NCBI RefSeq assembly: GCF_025766255.1
Contig: NW_026516860.1
Location: 1-57,496 of the forward strand
Source: Zychaea mexicana
Lineage: Eukaryota > Mucoromycota > Mucoromycetes > Mucorales > Lichtheimiaceae
Direction: 5' to 3'
DNA: 57,496 bases
Shown here: positions 13,255 to 25,399 of the stretch, piece after piece
How positions within the stretch are numbered: position 1 is the stretch's first letter
Layout of the letters: every line of letters begins with the position of its first letter
Position numbers and translations under genes: made by a program
The notes under the pieces: generated by a model
Databases searched by the model: none
What the model was told of the DNA's origin: nothing
Seen by the model: only the letters and a program-made list of their open reading frames with translations

Positions 13255-13590
13255 TGGCTATGTGACTGCTATTGCCGTTTTAGTATGCTGTTGCTATACA
13301 TGGTAGGTACATGTACTGCAATTTATAGTGCTTTAGCTACAATATTGCACCTTCTAGAGGTCTTAATCCACCTTAAATAAAGCCACTTTCAGTGATTTTT
13401 ATACATCCTCATATGTAATGTCTAAAATAAGCAATGTGACTGTCTTTTATAAAAGCATATTTAGATGTATATACATCATATATATATGCCTACAAAGTTT
13501 TATAGCAATAGCAATAATAATAGATGAGCTATGGTACATGAAAGGAGAGATACTTAAGGATGGATTAACTAAAAAACACCTATATACTGT
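13255..13590 (+). repeat. Dispersed repeat, inverted relative to 38885-39215
   Basis: The reverse complement of 38885-39215 matches this segment over about 335 bp with scattered substitutions (for example AAGGATGGATTAACTAAAAAACACC here). Similarity stops near 13590, where the tail motif of another repeat begins. No coding frame is supported. Confidence 0.8.
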
Positions 13591-13591
13591 T

Positions 13592-13696
13592 CCTTTTGGG
13601 AAAAATCTGGTTATTGACCAAATAAAGTTTTGGTCATTGTTTGGTCACTGTCATTTCACTTTTCCCTGCTTAAACGTGTCCGATATAGGTTTATGG
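13592..13696 (+). repeat. Conserved ~105-bp element tail
   Basis: Nearly identical to 35447-35553. It runs from GTTCCTTTTGGG through repeated TTTGGTCA words to CTGCTTAAACGTGTCC and a TAGGTTTAT end. Shorter, diverged versions of the right half lie near 3060-3110, 5945-5985, 9737-9790, 17310-17360 and 19885-19930. It appears to be one terminus of a small repeat family with minisatellite interiors. Confidence 0.75.
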
Positions 13697-14240
13697 TCCG
13701 TTCACGGCTGTTGCTCCTCTACAATAAATGCCACAGACATGAATCCAATATTGTCACATCCTCACGCTCATGGTAATGCTGCTCGTTCAAACAGATTGCA
13801 ATTCGCATCAGTGGATGGTGAGATATCGTTGTGCGCGAATCGTTGCAGTTGATGGTTATATATGACGCACTATAATACACATGGTCCGTCCATAGCTGTT
13901 GCTCTTCCAAAAAAATTGCCACAGGCATGAAACCAATATCGTCATATCCTCACGGTCATGATAATGCTGCTCGTTCAAACGGATTGTGATTCGCATTAGT
14001 GGATGGTGAGGTATCGTCATGCTCGATTCGTTGGAGTTGATGGTAATATATAAAGATATATAAAGCACTAGTATACGCATGATCCGTTCACGGTTGTTGC
14101 TCCTCCAAAGAAATTGCCACAAACACGAAGCCGGTTCTGTCATATCCACACGCTCATAATAATGCTGCTCGTTCAAATGGATTGCATTTCGCATCAGTAA
14201 ATGGTGAGATATCGTCGTGCGCAGAATATTATGATTATAA
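13690..14240 (+). repeat. Tandem array of ~195-bp modules (array 4)
   Basis: Three units marked by GTTGCTC plus CCACA(G/A)(A/G)CA near 13703, 13895 and 14095. They contain TGCTCGTTCAAA and GTGGATGGTGAGATATCGT, motifs shared with arrays 1-3. The minus strand is open across two to three units with a similar peptide each time, but with indels and no recognisable domain. Confidence 0.75.
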
Positions 14241-17200
14241 CAATACACCAGTTATGTTCAGGTAAAAACCAAAATACTACCAAGGTTATTGATCGTAGAT
14301 AAAAAAAGCGAATGATATGGAAACGATGTCGCCATCTCGTTCCACTTTTGTATCCAAGTATGTTGAAAAACCGGTCTATACAGGCTAGTGCACGCTATGT
14401 CGCCTTTGTACTGTAGTTTTTCTGATCGCGCTTAAATCGTCAAGTTAATTCACACTGACCGTTCTCTTTTATCTCTCAAAGCAAGTGATGGACAATGTTG
14501 TGGGTTTATTGAATGGCGTTTTTTGTGTATAATGTTGCTGTTCTTGGCGATTGGCATTGGCTTTTGCGACTAGTTGACAAAAGAATCTCTCACTGTCGTC
14601 GCCACGCCAAAGATATTCCTTAAGAAAAGGGACTGTGTTGATGGAAGCAAATTTTCTCTTTTTTAAAATAAACCAAACCAAGCACAGAACAATATTGTAT
14701 AAAGAGCGTACACACCTTCTCGCAAACTCACGCACTTTTCTACTGGCACCACTGGAATCGTCAGCTTCTCACACATCTGGCTGTCTTGATTGTTTCTGGG
14801 TGACGCTTCTACAACAAATTTTTTGGAACTGACCGCCTTGCAGCAACTACAACATATCCATATCAAAACGACCAAGCTTACGCAACACTCGTGTTCACAG
14901 CACGCGAATTTATACAGAAACGATTGCAGACAATCATTTAGCAAACGCTGTGTACAACCCGTTGCATCCGTCGTCATAAATTGCTTGAATCAGCAAACAC
15001 GGAGAAACTGCACCACAGATGCGTGCATTTCCGGCGACAATCTGAACGATAAATGTAGCTCACTTTTTTTTTCGCAAACGACTTTGACTACGCTGACAGA
15101 ATATGTCCAGCCCGGTCGGAAAGCAAGAGACATTGTTGTGATGCAGCAGTGACGCCATCTTTCTTTGATTCATCGGTACACCAGCAAACGAGCTCATAGC
15201 ATGCTTGTTTATTCTCCACCAAGCACAGCCAAAAGCAATTACAATTGCTGCACGTCCACATCAACGCCACATTAGCAACAAGTCGGGTTTCTCAACAACC
15301 ACTGCTATTTTTGCCACGAACTTTCTTTGATGGTCGGTTATCACTTAGAAGGTAAGCATTTTTTTATGATCGCTATTGTTATCAGTACATAATAAAAGTT
15401 TTGCAACGGACAACAACTACAAATGTTGTGTATGCTGTGGATTTGACGTACTTTGGGGATCAGGCGTTGGGATTTACCACAAGAAAGAGAAGGCTTAATG
15501 GATGACAAAAGGCTGTTATTTTATTTGCCTTGCAGTACCTGGCAACCGATTGCCCATGTGCATGTGAGAAAAGAGAAAAGAATTTCAATCAGTAGGTCAT
15601 ACACAGTACAAAAGACTTGTTTTCAATAAAGAAGGGCGTATTTGTTTTGCGAAAGACTAGGAATGCGGTCTTGATACAGCCATTCTAATACTCACTGTAG
15701 TATGCCTTGTTCGTGCTCTGACAACAGCTTGATATTTTTCTTTCAACAACCCTGACGACTACGACGATGCAATAGATTCGACATTATGCATTCGTTTGTG
15801 ACGATCAAACCAACGATTCAACGTACACCTTATATTTGCAAATAATGCCGTGATATACAACACAGCTACAACTACCTACACGTGAGCACACACTTTTCTG
15901 TTTTTTATTGTAGTTTTGTGACGAGAATCAGACGACGGCATTGAGGTTTGTGGATGAGTCATTTCACAAGCAGTAAATCGTACACTCTGAGGGAACAACA
16001 ACCGTGCGTAGATATCAATCTCTTTTTACACCTCACAAATACCGTTCAGTATTATTACATACGCGTCCACTGTGTCTCTCAAAGCACTTTCTTTTGCGCA
16101 ACCCCAAAGACAGTTTAGGTAAAGTCTAGCTTCCAAACCGTTGATCTTTATTTAAAAAAAGCAAAGTATAGCAACGTTTCTACTATGGCCACCGCATCCA
16201 TCCATCCGTCACAGCCATGTATCCACGTATATGCCGCACAGAACCAACACAGATACGAACCATCTCCAATGACAGCCATCCTGCATAATACCTTGTAAAT
16301 ATATAGATGATACTATCTCCTCCTGTCAAGAACGGCACAAGCTCAAGAAAAAAGAGTATCTTCTCCAAAACCAGAAGCATCTTCACATGGATAGACGACC
16401 TTGTACTCGTGCTACAAAACAACCATATTAAGCCCATCAAACACAGTCAGCCTACCACTAGTGCCAAACAGCATGACACCGGTCAGTAGAGTCGCAAGCA
16501 TATACAAGTGCTTATGCTATTGAAAGTTCGATCGTGGTTTTTTTTTAGAAACAATTCACAAGCTGCATCACTATAAAAAAGTAATAACTTACATTTTTGC
16601 GAGCACAACAACAACAGGAATCAAGAACGAAGAGCGGCAGCACTGAGGCAAAACAATATGTGCTGTTTAGTGACGTACAATAGGCACCTCGATGCTGAGA
16701 CGTGTAGGAATTATCAAGTATCCGATAAGAGCCAAGCAAGAGAGATGCCGGACAGAGTCAACAGTAACAACACAGGAATAAAGAGTTTGGTCCAAGGATC
16801 GTCCATTGCCGTCAAGCGAATGCCACGTAGAAGAGCACAGCAAAATGAGAGATTCGTTTCAATCGAGGGGCGTTCAGTGAAGTTGAAAGAAAAAGTGCGA
16901 GATGGGTAATATTCGAGTGCTGTTCGAGTGGTGAGATGTGAAAAAAAAATATAGGACGAGTGTCGTTCGAGTGCTGTTCAAAAGAAACGTGAGATGCGGC
17001 AAAGCTGGATTCTGATGGAGCGTGTGCAAGATGGCATGGAGCAGTTCGAGTGTTGGAATGGCGGCGAGCAGAACATAATAAAAAACAAGTAGAGAAAAAA
17101 GAAGTGAAAGAGCGAAAGAGATGCAGAAGCTACCTTTTGTGAAAATTTTTTCTTTGAGGAGCGCTACACCTTGAAAGGGACTTTACCCAAACACGGTGCT

Positions 17201-17413
17201 CATGACCATGGATGCCATCCCCTTTTCGCCTTGCCTTGTCGTTTCCTCACGTTCCCTCTGCCTTTCCCACCCGTTTGTGCTTGTGACAACACGTCTTTTA
17301 CAACAAAATCTTGGTCACCGTCATTTCACTTTCCTCTGCTAAATCGTGTCCGATATACGTTTATATCTCTCAAATACACGTACACATACATCAGCACTCA
17401 AGAAGTATATAAA

Positions 17414-17680
17414 ATAGCCAACGAATAAAACAATCCAAAATAAGCGGTGGTGGAGAAGAAGAAGAGAGTCCCATATACATCCAAGCTCATCAATTGGAAA
17501 CTCTAAACCCGGAACCTTAGTAAACCCGGACCAGGACTTGCGCGTTCGACTAAACCTGCTCGCTCACTGGCGTTCGCTGCCAGGCCCCTAAACCCGTTGC
17601 GCTTACACGCCCTTCTTTCCAACTTATTGAGTGCCTTAATGCCCCACGATGTCCTATGTTCATCGATAACGTAGCTGCTT
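17414..17680 (+). repeat. Conserved ~270-bp module, copy 3 of 4
   Basis: Counterpart of 3253-3519 inside copy B. The GC-rich core differs by about one base from copy 1; more changes lie at its right end. Confidence 0.75.
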
Positions 17681-18599
17681 GAATCCATGACAATGCAGTA
17701 AGATGTGTTGGATCGCTTGAATAAAAGCATTTGCCTCGGTATCTGTATAAGCAAGAAGCCTGTATATCAGCGAAAATGCTTGCTGTTGCTGTTCAGTGCA
17801 ATTCAATGATATATACATCTTTGCTTGTATCTTTATAAAAGTGCAGCAACGTCATAATTAAAGAAATAGTGTTAAAATAACGCTGGATACCGTTTTCGTT
17901 CCAACGGTGCTGTGTATCTCTTCTTTTCTTTAAATGATTAAAAAATGTATCGGCTGGTATAGAATGTACTCTAACGAGTTCGTATGTACGTGCACTGGCG
18001 TTACTAATGTCAGCAAACAATGGTTTTCACCAGTAATTGGAATGTCACCGAGGAATTATAGTAAAACGTGTGTTATATGTTCGTTCGTCAAAGTTTTTAC
18101 ATGTGTTCGAGTGCTGTGGGTACGAGTGCCGCTAAATTGTCCGTACGTTACGGACTATTTGACCAATTAAATGTGGCGGAAAGACCGGGAACACTATTTA
18201 TCCAGCCACCCGTAGCAGCAAAGCTGTATAGATGCAGATATACCCCTCAGCAGCTTCCACTGATTGGATTTTCATATACGAACATGCACCAGAACCGCAG
18301 ATGCCCCATTTATTAATGTATTTTCAAGCTTAAAGCATATGGTGCGGTTTTTTATATCACACGACAACAGAATCTCACTTCAAAAAAAAAACAATTTATT
18401 ACAGCATGCTAATAATACTATACACTCAAAAACTGTTATTGCTTCCTTACCTGCATATCGCCGTTGCTTTCCACAGAGCCCTCGAAGGATAGCTTTACTG
18501 CCATTATCTCCATTATATGCTTCCCATCCGCATCTATATAACAATGAGATATTGCCATTTCGGATCCTTGTAGTACTAATGATTTGTTTGAAGCACCTC

Positions 18600-19170
18600 T
18601 TACATATAATCCGCACGTTCTTTTCACCGCTGTTGTTCGTCGACATGGTATGGTACAGACACCAGACCACCAGAGTCACGTTCGTCAGCTCGTTCTCATT
18701 CTACTGCAGTAAACAGTTCGTTATTTGGAGTACTGGATGGTGAGATATCGTCGTGCGCGAATCGCCCCTTTTTGGCTGACTTTGGTGTATATATATATGA
18801 TCCACTATAAGTGCACGCGTACCGTTTCGGGCTGTTGCTTGTCGACATGGTATGGTAGAGACACCAAACCACCAGCGTCACGTTCGTCTGCTCGTCCTCA
18901 TTCTACTGCACTAAACGGTTCGTTTTTTGGAGTACTGGATGGTGAGATATCGTCGTGCGCGAATCGCCCCTTTTTGGCTGACTTTGGTGTATATATATAT
19001 GATCCACTATAAGTGCACGCGTACCGTTTCGGGCTGTTGCTTGTCGACATGGTATGGTAGAGACACCAAACCACCAGCGTCACGTTCGTCTGCTCGTCCT
19101 TATCCTGCTACTGTAAACAGAACGTTGTTTGGAGTACTGGATGGTGAGATACTGCACAGATGGGAATGGC
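18600..19170 (+). repeat. Tandem array of ~201-bp modules (array 2)
   Basis: Three units homologous to array 1 (markers near 18660, 18861 and 19062); two of them are almost identical, indicating recent unit turnover. One unit fewer than array 1 accounts for the offset change between duplication copies A and B. Confidence 0.8.
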
Positions 19171-19979
19171 TGCTTATTGCTTTTTTTCTTTGCCAGTTTG
19201 CCAAATAAGAAAGTAAACACCTACCGCCATGACTGTTGCTCCTTGTAGAAATACTTATGACATAGACTCGACGTTGCCATTGCGTTGTTTGCGTTCTCGC
19301 ATAACGTAAAGAAGAAAGCCGGCCGTTACTGTGCAGACTGCTGCAGGTTTTGCTATGCTCGTATTGCTGTCCTGCTGAGATATGACAAGTCATTCAACTG
19401 GCAAAAGGCTTTTCCAAAAGCTTTAATGGCGAAGATGTAGCGTCCGTTTGTTGTAATGCTTGTTGCTATAGTGCAACTGTTACTGAAAGCGAAATGCGTA
19501 GTATGAGTGTTGAGAAGAAAGCGTGCAAGATGAGGGTGTTGTTCGAGTGATGAAGTTGAAAAAAAATTATAGGGTGAGTGTTGTTCGAATGGTGATTAAA
19601 AGGAACGTGACAAGCGGCAAAGCTGAATTCAATGGAGTGTGTGCGAGTTTGCAATTGAGCAAGTCGAGTGTTGGAATGGCGGCGAGCAGTAAGTAAAGGA
19701 GTGAAAGAGATGCAGAAGCTTCCTTTCGTAAAAAATTTTCTTTGGGGAGCGCTGTACCTTCGGCTTTCCCAAACGCGGCACTTATCACAGATGCTATCAC
19801 CTTTTCGTTTCTTCACGTTCCTTCTGCCTTTCCCATCCGTTTGTGCTTGTGACAACACGTCTTTTACAACAAAATCTTGGTCCCCGTCATTTCACTTTCC
19901 TCTGCTGAAACGTGTACGACATAAGTTTATTATCTCTCAAAAACACGTACAAATACATACAGCATTCAAGAAGTATATA

Positions 19980-20247
19980 TAATACCCAACAAATAAAGCA
20001 ATCCAAAATAAGCGGTGGTGGAGAAGAAGAAGAGAGTCCCATATACATCCAAGCTCATCAATTGGAAACTCTAAACCCGGAACCTTAGTAAACCCGGACC
20101 AGGACTTGCGCGTTCGACTAAACCTGCTCGCTCACTGGCGTTCGCTGCCAGGCCCCTAAACCCGTTGCGCTTAATACCCTTCTTTTCAACCTATCGAGTG
20201 CCTTAATGCCCCACGATGTCCTATGTTCATCAGTAACGTAGCTGCTT
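19980..20247 (+). repeat. Conserved ~270-bp module, copy 4 of 4
   Basis: Counterpart of 6044-6312 inside copy B. The core is conserved but a small deletion follows CCCGTTGCGCTTA, which breaks the minus-strand open frame seen in the other copies. Confidence 0.75.
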
Positions 20248-20690
20248 GAATTCATGCCAATGCAGTAAGATTAGGCGGATCGCTTGAATAAAAGCATTTG
20301 CCTCGGTGTCTGTATAAGCAAGAAGCCTGTATATCAGCGAAAATGCTTGCTGTTGCTGTTCAGTGCAATTCAATGATATATACATCTTTGCTTGTATCTT
20401 TATAAAAGTGCAGCAACGTCATAATTAAGAAATAGTGTTTAAATAACGCTGGATACCGTTTTTGTTCCAACGGTGCTGTGTACCGCTTCTTTTCAAAAAA
20501 TGTACCGGCTGGCATATAATATATTCATACGAGTTGCTCTGTACGTGCAATGGCGTTGCTAATGTCAGAAAACGCATGTTTTGACCAGCAATTGGAATGA
20601 CCACTGAGGAATTGTGTAAAACGTGTGTTGTATATTCGTTCGTCAAAGTTTTTTACATGTTCGAGTGCTGTGGGTACGAGTGCCGCCTTA

Positions 20691-21199
20691 GCCGGAATCC
20701 AGGGTCATCCGCGGTCATTTGGGTCATCGTTGCTAAATTGTCCGTACCTTACGGACTATTTGACCAATTAAATGTGGCGGATGGTCCGGGACCATTATTT
20801 ATCCAGCAGCCATTAGCAGCAAAGCTGTATAGACGGCAGATATACCCCTCAGCAGCTTCCACTGATTGGATTTTCATATACGAACATGCACCAGAATCGC
20901 AGATGCCACATTTCTTAATGTATTTTTAAGCTTAAAGTATATGGAGCGGTTTTTGTTCATCACACGACAACAGAATCTCATTCCACAAAATACCAATTTA
21001 TTACAGCATGCTAATATTATATACTCAAAAAATGCTATTGCTTCCTTACCTGCGTATCGCCGTTGCTTTCCACAGAGCCCTCGAAGAATAGCTTTACTGT
21101 CATTATATCCTTGATATCCTTCTCTTCCTTACCTATGTGATAATGGGATATCGCCATGCCTGGATCCTTGTAGTAATACTCATTTGCTTGAAGCCCCTC
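20691..21199. other. Composite repeat sequence without a gene
   Basis: Partly matches 3970-4480 and 18130-18600 (for example TGTCCGTACCTTACGGAC and GGATTTTCATATACGAACATGC), so it is another diverged copy of the composite repeat. No coding support. Confidence 0.55.
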
Positions 21200-21800
21200 T
21201 TGATCTATATAATCCGCACGCTCTTTTCACCGCTGTTGCTCGTCGACGAGGCATGGTAGAGATACCAGACCACCAGCGTCACGTTCGTCAGCTCGTCCTT
21301 ATTCTGGCACACTAAGCGGTTCGTTATTTGGAGTACTGGATGATGAGATACAGCCGTGCGGGAATCGCTCCTTTTTTTAGCTGACTTTGGTGTATATATA
21401 TATATATGATCCACTATAAAGTGCACGTGTAGCGTTTCTGGCTATTGCTCGTCGACACGACATGGTAGAGACACCAGACCACCATCGTCGCCTTCGTCTG
21501 CTCGTCCTTATTCTGGCACACTAAACTGCTCGTTATTTGGAGTACTCGATGGTGAGATATGGCCGTGCACGAATCGCTCCTTTTTAGCTGACTTTGGTGT
21601 ATATATATATGATCCACTATAAAGTGCACGTGTAGCGTTTCTGGCTGTTGCTCGTCGATACGACATGGTAGAGACATCAGACCACCATCGTCGCCTTCGT
21701 CTGCTCGTCCTTATTCTGGCACACTAAGCGGTTTGTTATTTGGGGTACTCGATGATGCGATATGGCCGTGCGAGAATTGCTGCTTTTTTTTGATTTTGCC
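21200..21800 (+). repeat. Tandem array of ~205-bp modules (array 3)
   Basis: Three more divergent units of the same family, with GGTAGAGACACCAGACC-like markers near 21255, 21462 and 21667, lying past the end of duplication copy B. The array is followed by a tail resembling 5230-5350 (CACGTACCGCCA and TCGACGTTG motifs), so it too belongs to the composite repeat. Confidence 0.75.
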
Positions 21801-22349
21801 AGTTTGCTTGTTAAAAAAAAGAATAAACACGTACCGCCAGGGCTGATGCTCCTTGAAGAAAGCTAATCGCATATATTCGACGTTGTCATTCGTTATTCGC
21901 AGCCTCGTATAGCGTATACAAAAAGTGGCCTGTACTGTATAGACTGGCGCAACAAGTCTTGCTGTCTTTGTGCTGTGGTCATGCTTCAATGGGGTCAAAT
22001 CGTTCGTATGGTAATTAACTTTGACTGTTGTCGTGAGATGCAGTAGCTTCCGTTTGTTGTAACGTTTGTTGCTGTAGTGCTGCTGTTGCTGCTGGATTAC
22101 GTTGCCGCCCTCGTTTGATGGCTATTAGTTTCAGCAGTTGCTACTAGTAAAAGAGATTAAACCATTCGCCATCCCAAAGCCACAGCTCTTCCAGCATATA
22201 AACATCCCTTAAGCTAGATACCTTTTTTTGCAAGCGCCCTTGCTTCAATATGTATAGAATAAAAAGCGGCAGTAAACGAGTGTGCTGAAGAGTAAAAAAA
22301 ATAATAATGATAAAAGAAGTGGAGCTGGCTCCCCTGCTATTTTGCTGTC
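21801..22349. other. Composite repeat tail without a gene
   Basis: The first part resembles 5230-5530. The rest is non-coding, with no recognisable element. Confidence 0.45.
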
Positions 22350-22510
22350 ATGCTCGCCATTTTCCATCAATTACATTGACCGAATCCCGTTGTCATTCCG
22401 TTGTCATCGGTCGCCACTTCAAAAATCCCGTTGTCATTCCGTTGTCATCGGTCGCCACTTCAAAAATCCCGTTGTCATTCCGTTGTCATCGATCGCCACT
22501 TGAAAAAGTT
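22350..22510 (+). repeat. Minisatellite, 42-bp unit x3
   Basis: Three units of CCCGTTGTCATTCCGTTGTC plus ATCGGTCGCCACTTCAAAAAT, preceded by CGCCATTTTCCATCAATTAC. A one-unit relative is at 23789-23883. Confidence 0.85.
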
Positions 22511-22794
22511 TGTGGAAATCACACTGTTTTTGCCCAATGAAAAACGCCAATGGCGCCGGAAGCACTATTTCTCCGAGCACTCCTGCTGAACATACACAGC
22601 TCAAGTAGATATAACGCAACAGATGACAAATTTATTTTTGCGGCAGTGTGGTGCCCATGATTATTCTGGTGGTGATGATGACATGCTGACGGGGATGACA
22701 ATAGTAGTAAAGAGACAGAGAATAACAGTAGAGGATCGCAAAAAACGTCGTTCTTTTTGGTGGGTGCTAATTTATTTCTTTTGTTGCCTGGTGT

Positions 22795-23410
22795 ATAATA
22801 GAATCGCATATCCATCCCTGTTCCTGTCCCTACTCCTTCAAAAACCATCGCAGAGACATGCTACAACAAATGTCGTGTTCGACAGACGCTGCTCGTTCTA
22901 TTGGTGGTCGTTGTGTACAATTCGAATCAGTGGATCGAGAGACCGTCGTCGTCTTCGTGGTTGTTACTTTTATTTTTGCCAGTAGAGTGTAATACAATTG
23001 CATATCCACCAACTGTTCCTGCTGCCACTCCTTTAAAAACCATCGCAGAGACATGCTACAACAATTGTCGTGTTCGGAAGACGCTGCTCGTTCGATTGGT
23101 GGTCGTTGTGTACAATTCGAATCCATGGTTCGTGAGACCGTCGTCGTCTTCGTGATTGTTACTTTTATTTTTGCCAGTAGGGTGTAATACAATCGCATAT
23201 CCACCGACTGTTCCTGCTGTCACTCCTTCAAAAACAATCGCAGAGACATGCCACTACGACCGTCGTGTTCGGAAGAAGCTGCTCGTTCGACTGGTTGTCG
23301 TTGTATGCTATTTGAATCAGTGGATCGTGAGACCGTCGTCGCTTTGTGTGGTTATTGCTGTTATTTTTGTTGTTGTACATGAAATAGCACCGCCATTCTC
23401 CATCGTGGCT
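22795..23410 (+). repeat. Tandem array of ~195-bp modules (array 5)
   Basis: Three units marked by CAGAGACATGC near 22852, 23047 and 23243, each followed by GCTGCTCGTTCGA and GTGAGACCGTCGTCG. The layout matches arrays 1-4, so it looks like a diverged member of the same module family. The minus strand is open through about 125 codons with two repeats of a ~65-residue peptide of no known family. Confidence 0.75.
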
Positions 23411-23788
23411 ATACAATGTACAGGAAATCATTAACATCAGAAACAAAAAAACACGCACAAGGCCGCACAGAACGTTCACGAGCAAAAAGACGGCTAGCCT
23501 TTACCTCTTTTCCTTGTAGATTTACACCAGATTCAAACAGTAATCGTTGGAGCGAGTCCAATTCCTATAGAAACAAAATCCGTCAACACAAATCTGCTCC
23601 ATCTACTAATTAAAACATGGCCGCCCTCCCCAATGCCAGAATGTTCTTCAGCGAGGTCGTCATAAGATGTGTTACCTTTTTTTTTGAAACCGTCTTCGCT
23701 TTTACATTAAAAAAAAGAGTACAGTAAAGTATTTTTTGTGGTAGAGAAAAAGAAAAAAGTGGAACGCCCTTTGCTGTTCCTCAGTAAA
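23411..23788. other. Intergenic stretch
   Basis: No supported gene. The plus-strand frame at 23416-23613 shows no start context, splice site or domain. Confidence 0.45.
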
Positions 23789-23883
23789 TTCGCCATTTTC
23801 CACCAATTACATTGCCCAAATCCCGTTGTCATTCCGTTGTCATCGGTCGCCACTTGAAATAAATTTCCGTTGTCATCGTTGTC
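23789..23883 (+). repeat. Minisatellite relative of 22350-22510
   Basis: Contains CGCCATTTTCCACCAATTAC, one CCGTTGTCATTCCG unit, and shorter GTTGTCATC words, leading directly into the palindrome at 23884. Confidence 0.7.
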
Positions 23884-23926
23884 ATCATTTTCGCCGTGGC
23901 GACCAGGTCGCCACGCCGAAAATGAT
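23884..23926. repeat. 43-bp near-perfect palindrome upstream of a gene start
   Basis: Two 21-base arms around a single A, with one mismatch; the arms include CGCCGTGGCGACC and GGTCGCCACG. It ends about 11 bases before the ATG at 23938. It could be a transposon end, a regulatory site or an mRNA 5' hairpin. CGCCGTGGC also begins the small element at 35126. Confidence 0.85.
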
Positions 23927-23937
23927 TCTAGGATCTT

Positions 23938-25071
23938 ATGCAAATGGAGGCTGATTGTGAAGCTCTAGTCCCACAGCAACAACAACAAGAACAAGAAGAC
24001 ATTGAAGACGAAGACGTCGAAGAAGAAATCGTCTACTTGACTCCTACAGAAGATGAAGCGTAAGCACTTTTAATAATTAAAATAATCATTTCCTTACTAA
24101 AATACTAAAATTAAATAATATACAGCTCTGAGGTCGAGGAACTCCAACCCTGGGAAGTTGCAATGCGTCAGGACCCTTTCTACCGCAATTTTTGGTCCAC
24201 AAGTAACCAACTAGCCAAAGGTAACCCTTCTTTATCCCATTATTTCTCAGTCTATTAATATTCCTTCTATAAGTATAGTCTACAAAAAGTTCCATACTTT
24301 GGCTACCCCTAGACATGGTGCTCCTCTCACTTCAGTCATCCTTGAGCTGAATACCACTACAGTTGCTACTGCATCAGCTTGTTGTATTCACCTAGACCAA
24401 GATATAGAAGGCGTCAACTTTTTTAGTTACATCCGTAACTACAACGAACAGCGACCAGAGCAAATCATCAACCATGCAATCAGCGGAACACCGTTCGAAG
24501 CCTTAGACCAAAAGTTGATAAAGTCCGTCCGTGCCATCTTGTGCGCTTACCTCCACTACAAGAATGGCGGTAATCTGAATCAACTTGGCTACAAGAGAGA
24601 ACTGAATGAATTGGCGAAAGGTACTTCTAAAATACAAACTTACACAAATTATTTCTAATTCCTCTTTTTCTAGTTGGATTGCCAAGATCGGCCAAGCCTA
24701 GCCATACAATAACTGTCGGATATCGTATGCTGGCTTTCTATAAGCAAGCTGGCGCCTGGCCAATCCTCTTTTCAGACAAGTTCAACTAGCCTTTCTTCCT
24801 CTCCGTACGTAACCTTTTTCTTTCTCACCCTACTTTTTTACTAATATACTTTCTTTAGTTCTCCTCGGACAACTGGGCCTATTTGGAGGAAAATGACTTT
24901 TTTCCTTTGCGCCCTTTAATCACACCAATAATTCCTACAATGAACTATCTCACATCATTCGAGAATGTTGGCTTCTTCTTACATCATATTCAGTCATTAG
25001 TAAATATGATGGCTGAAGCCAAGAGTCAAGAACGTGCGTATGGCCGTTATTATCATACTTTTGGTCATTAG
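23938..25071 (+). pseudogene. Unrecognised five-exon gene next to the zinc-finger/recombinase/RecQ gene
   Basis: Exons 23938-24059, 24126-24220, 24279-24620, 24674-24804 and 24859-25071 join in one frame with clean GT..AG introns, giving about 300 codons. An ATG at 23944 is an equally possible start. The N-terminus is a Gln run followed by Glu/Asp-rich sequence. The rest is a globular-looking, aromatic-rich protein with no motif I recognise. An in-frame TAG at 24787-24789 splits it; a CAG-to-TAG change would explain it. The gene ends 770 bp before the large gene on the same strand. The two could be partner genes of one mobile element, but only their proximity suggests this. The exon structure is confident, the function unknown. 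Confidence 0.65.
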
Positions 25072-25399
25072 AAAATTCATTTTGTCTCTCTCTCTCTCCC
25101 TTTCCATCATAACTTTCTTCTCTTTTTCCACCAAATAAAATCATCAATGACTTATATAAAAAAACATGTCTTAACAAAAAATTGTAGCCTTTTGAAAAAA
25201 TGATCAAGATACTGTAGAACCTTCTGGAATCTATCAAAACCAGTCACCATCTCTTTAAAGCTCAGTCTTTAAAGTCAGAAAAAGTATATAAAGAGCCAAC
25301 GTTTGAAACACTTTTCTCCTTCCCCCAACTTTTAGTTACTTAAATGTGAGTGTACAGCTGCTCTTTACTATATAAAAGTCCTAGTGCCTTTTCTGTCTT

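Larger units (their letters stand above)
14290..20690 (+). repeat. Segmental duplication, copy B
   Basis: Direct copy of 1-7096, differing by scattered substitutions, small homopolymer indels and one missing ~200-bp unit. The left junction is sharp: 14290 onward matches window base 1, directly after the array at 13690-14240. If copy A continues left of the window, the true repeat is longer. Like copy A it shows no believable coding exon. The high similarity over 6.4 kb indicates a recent duplication. Confidence 0.85.
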
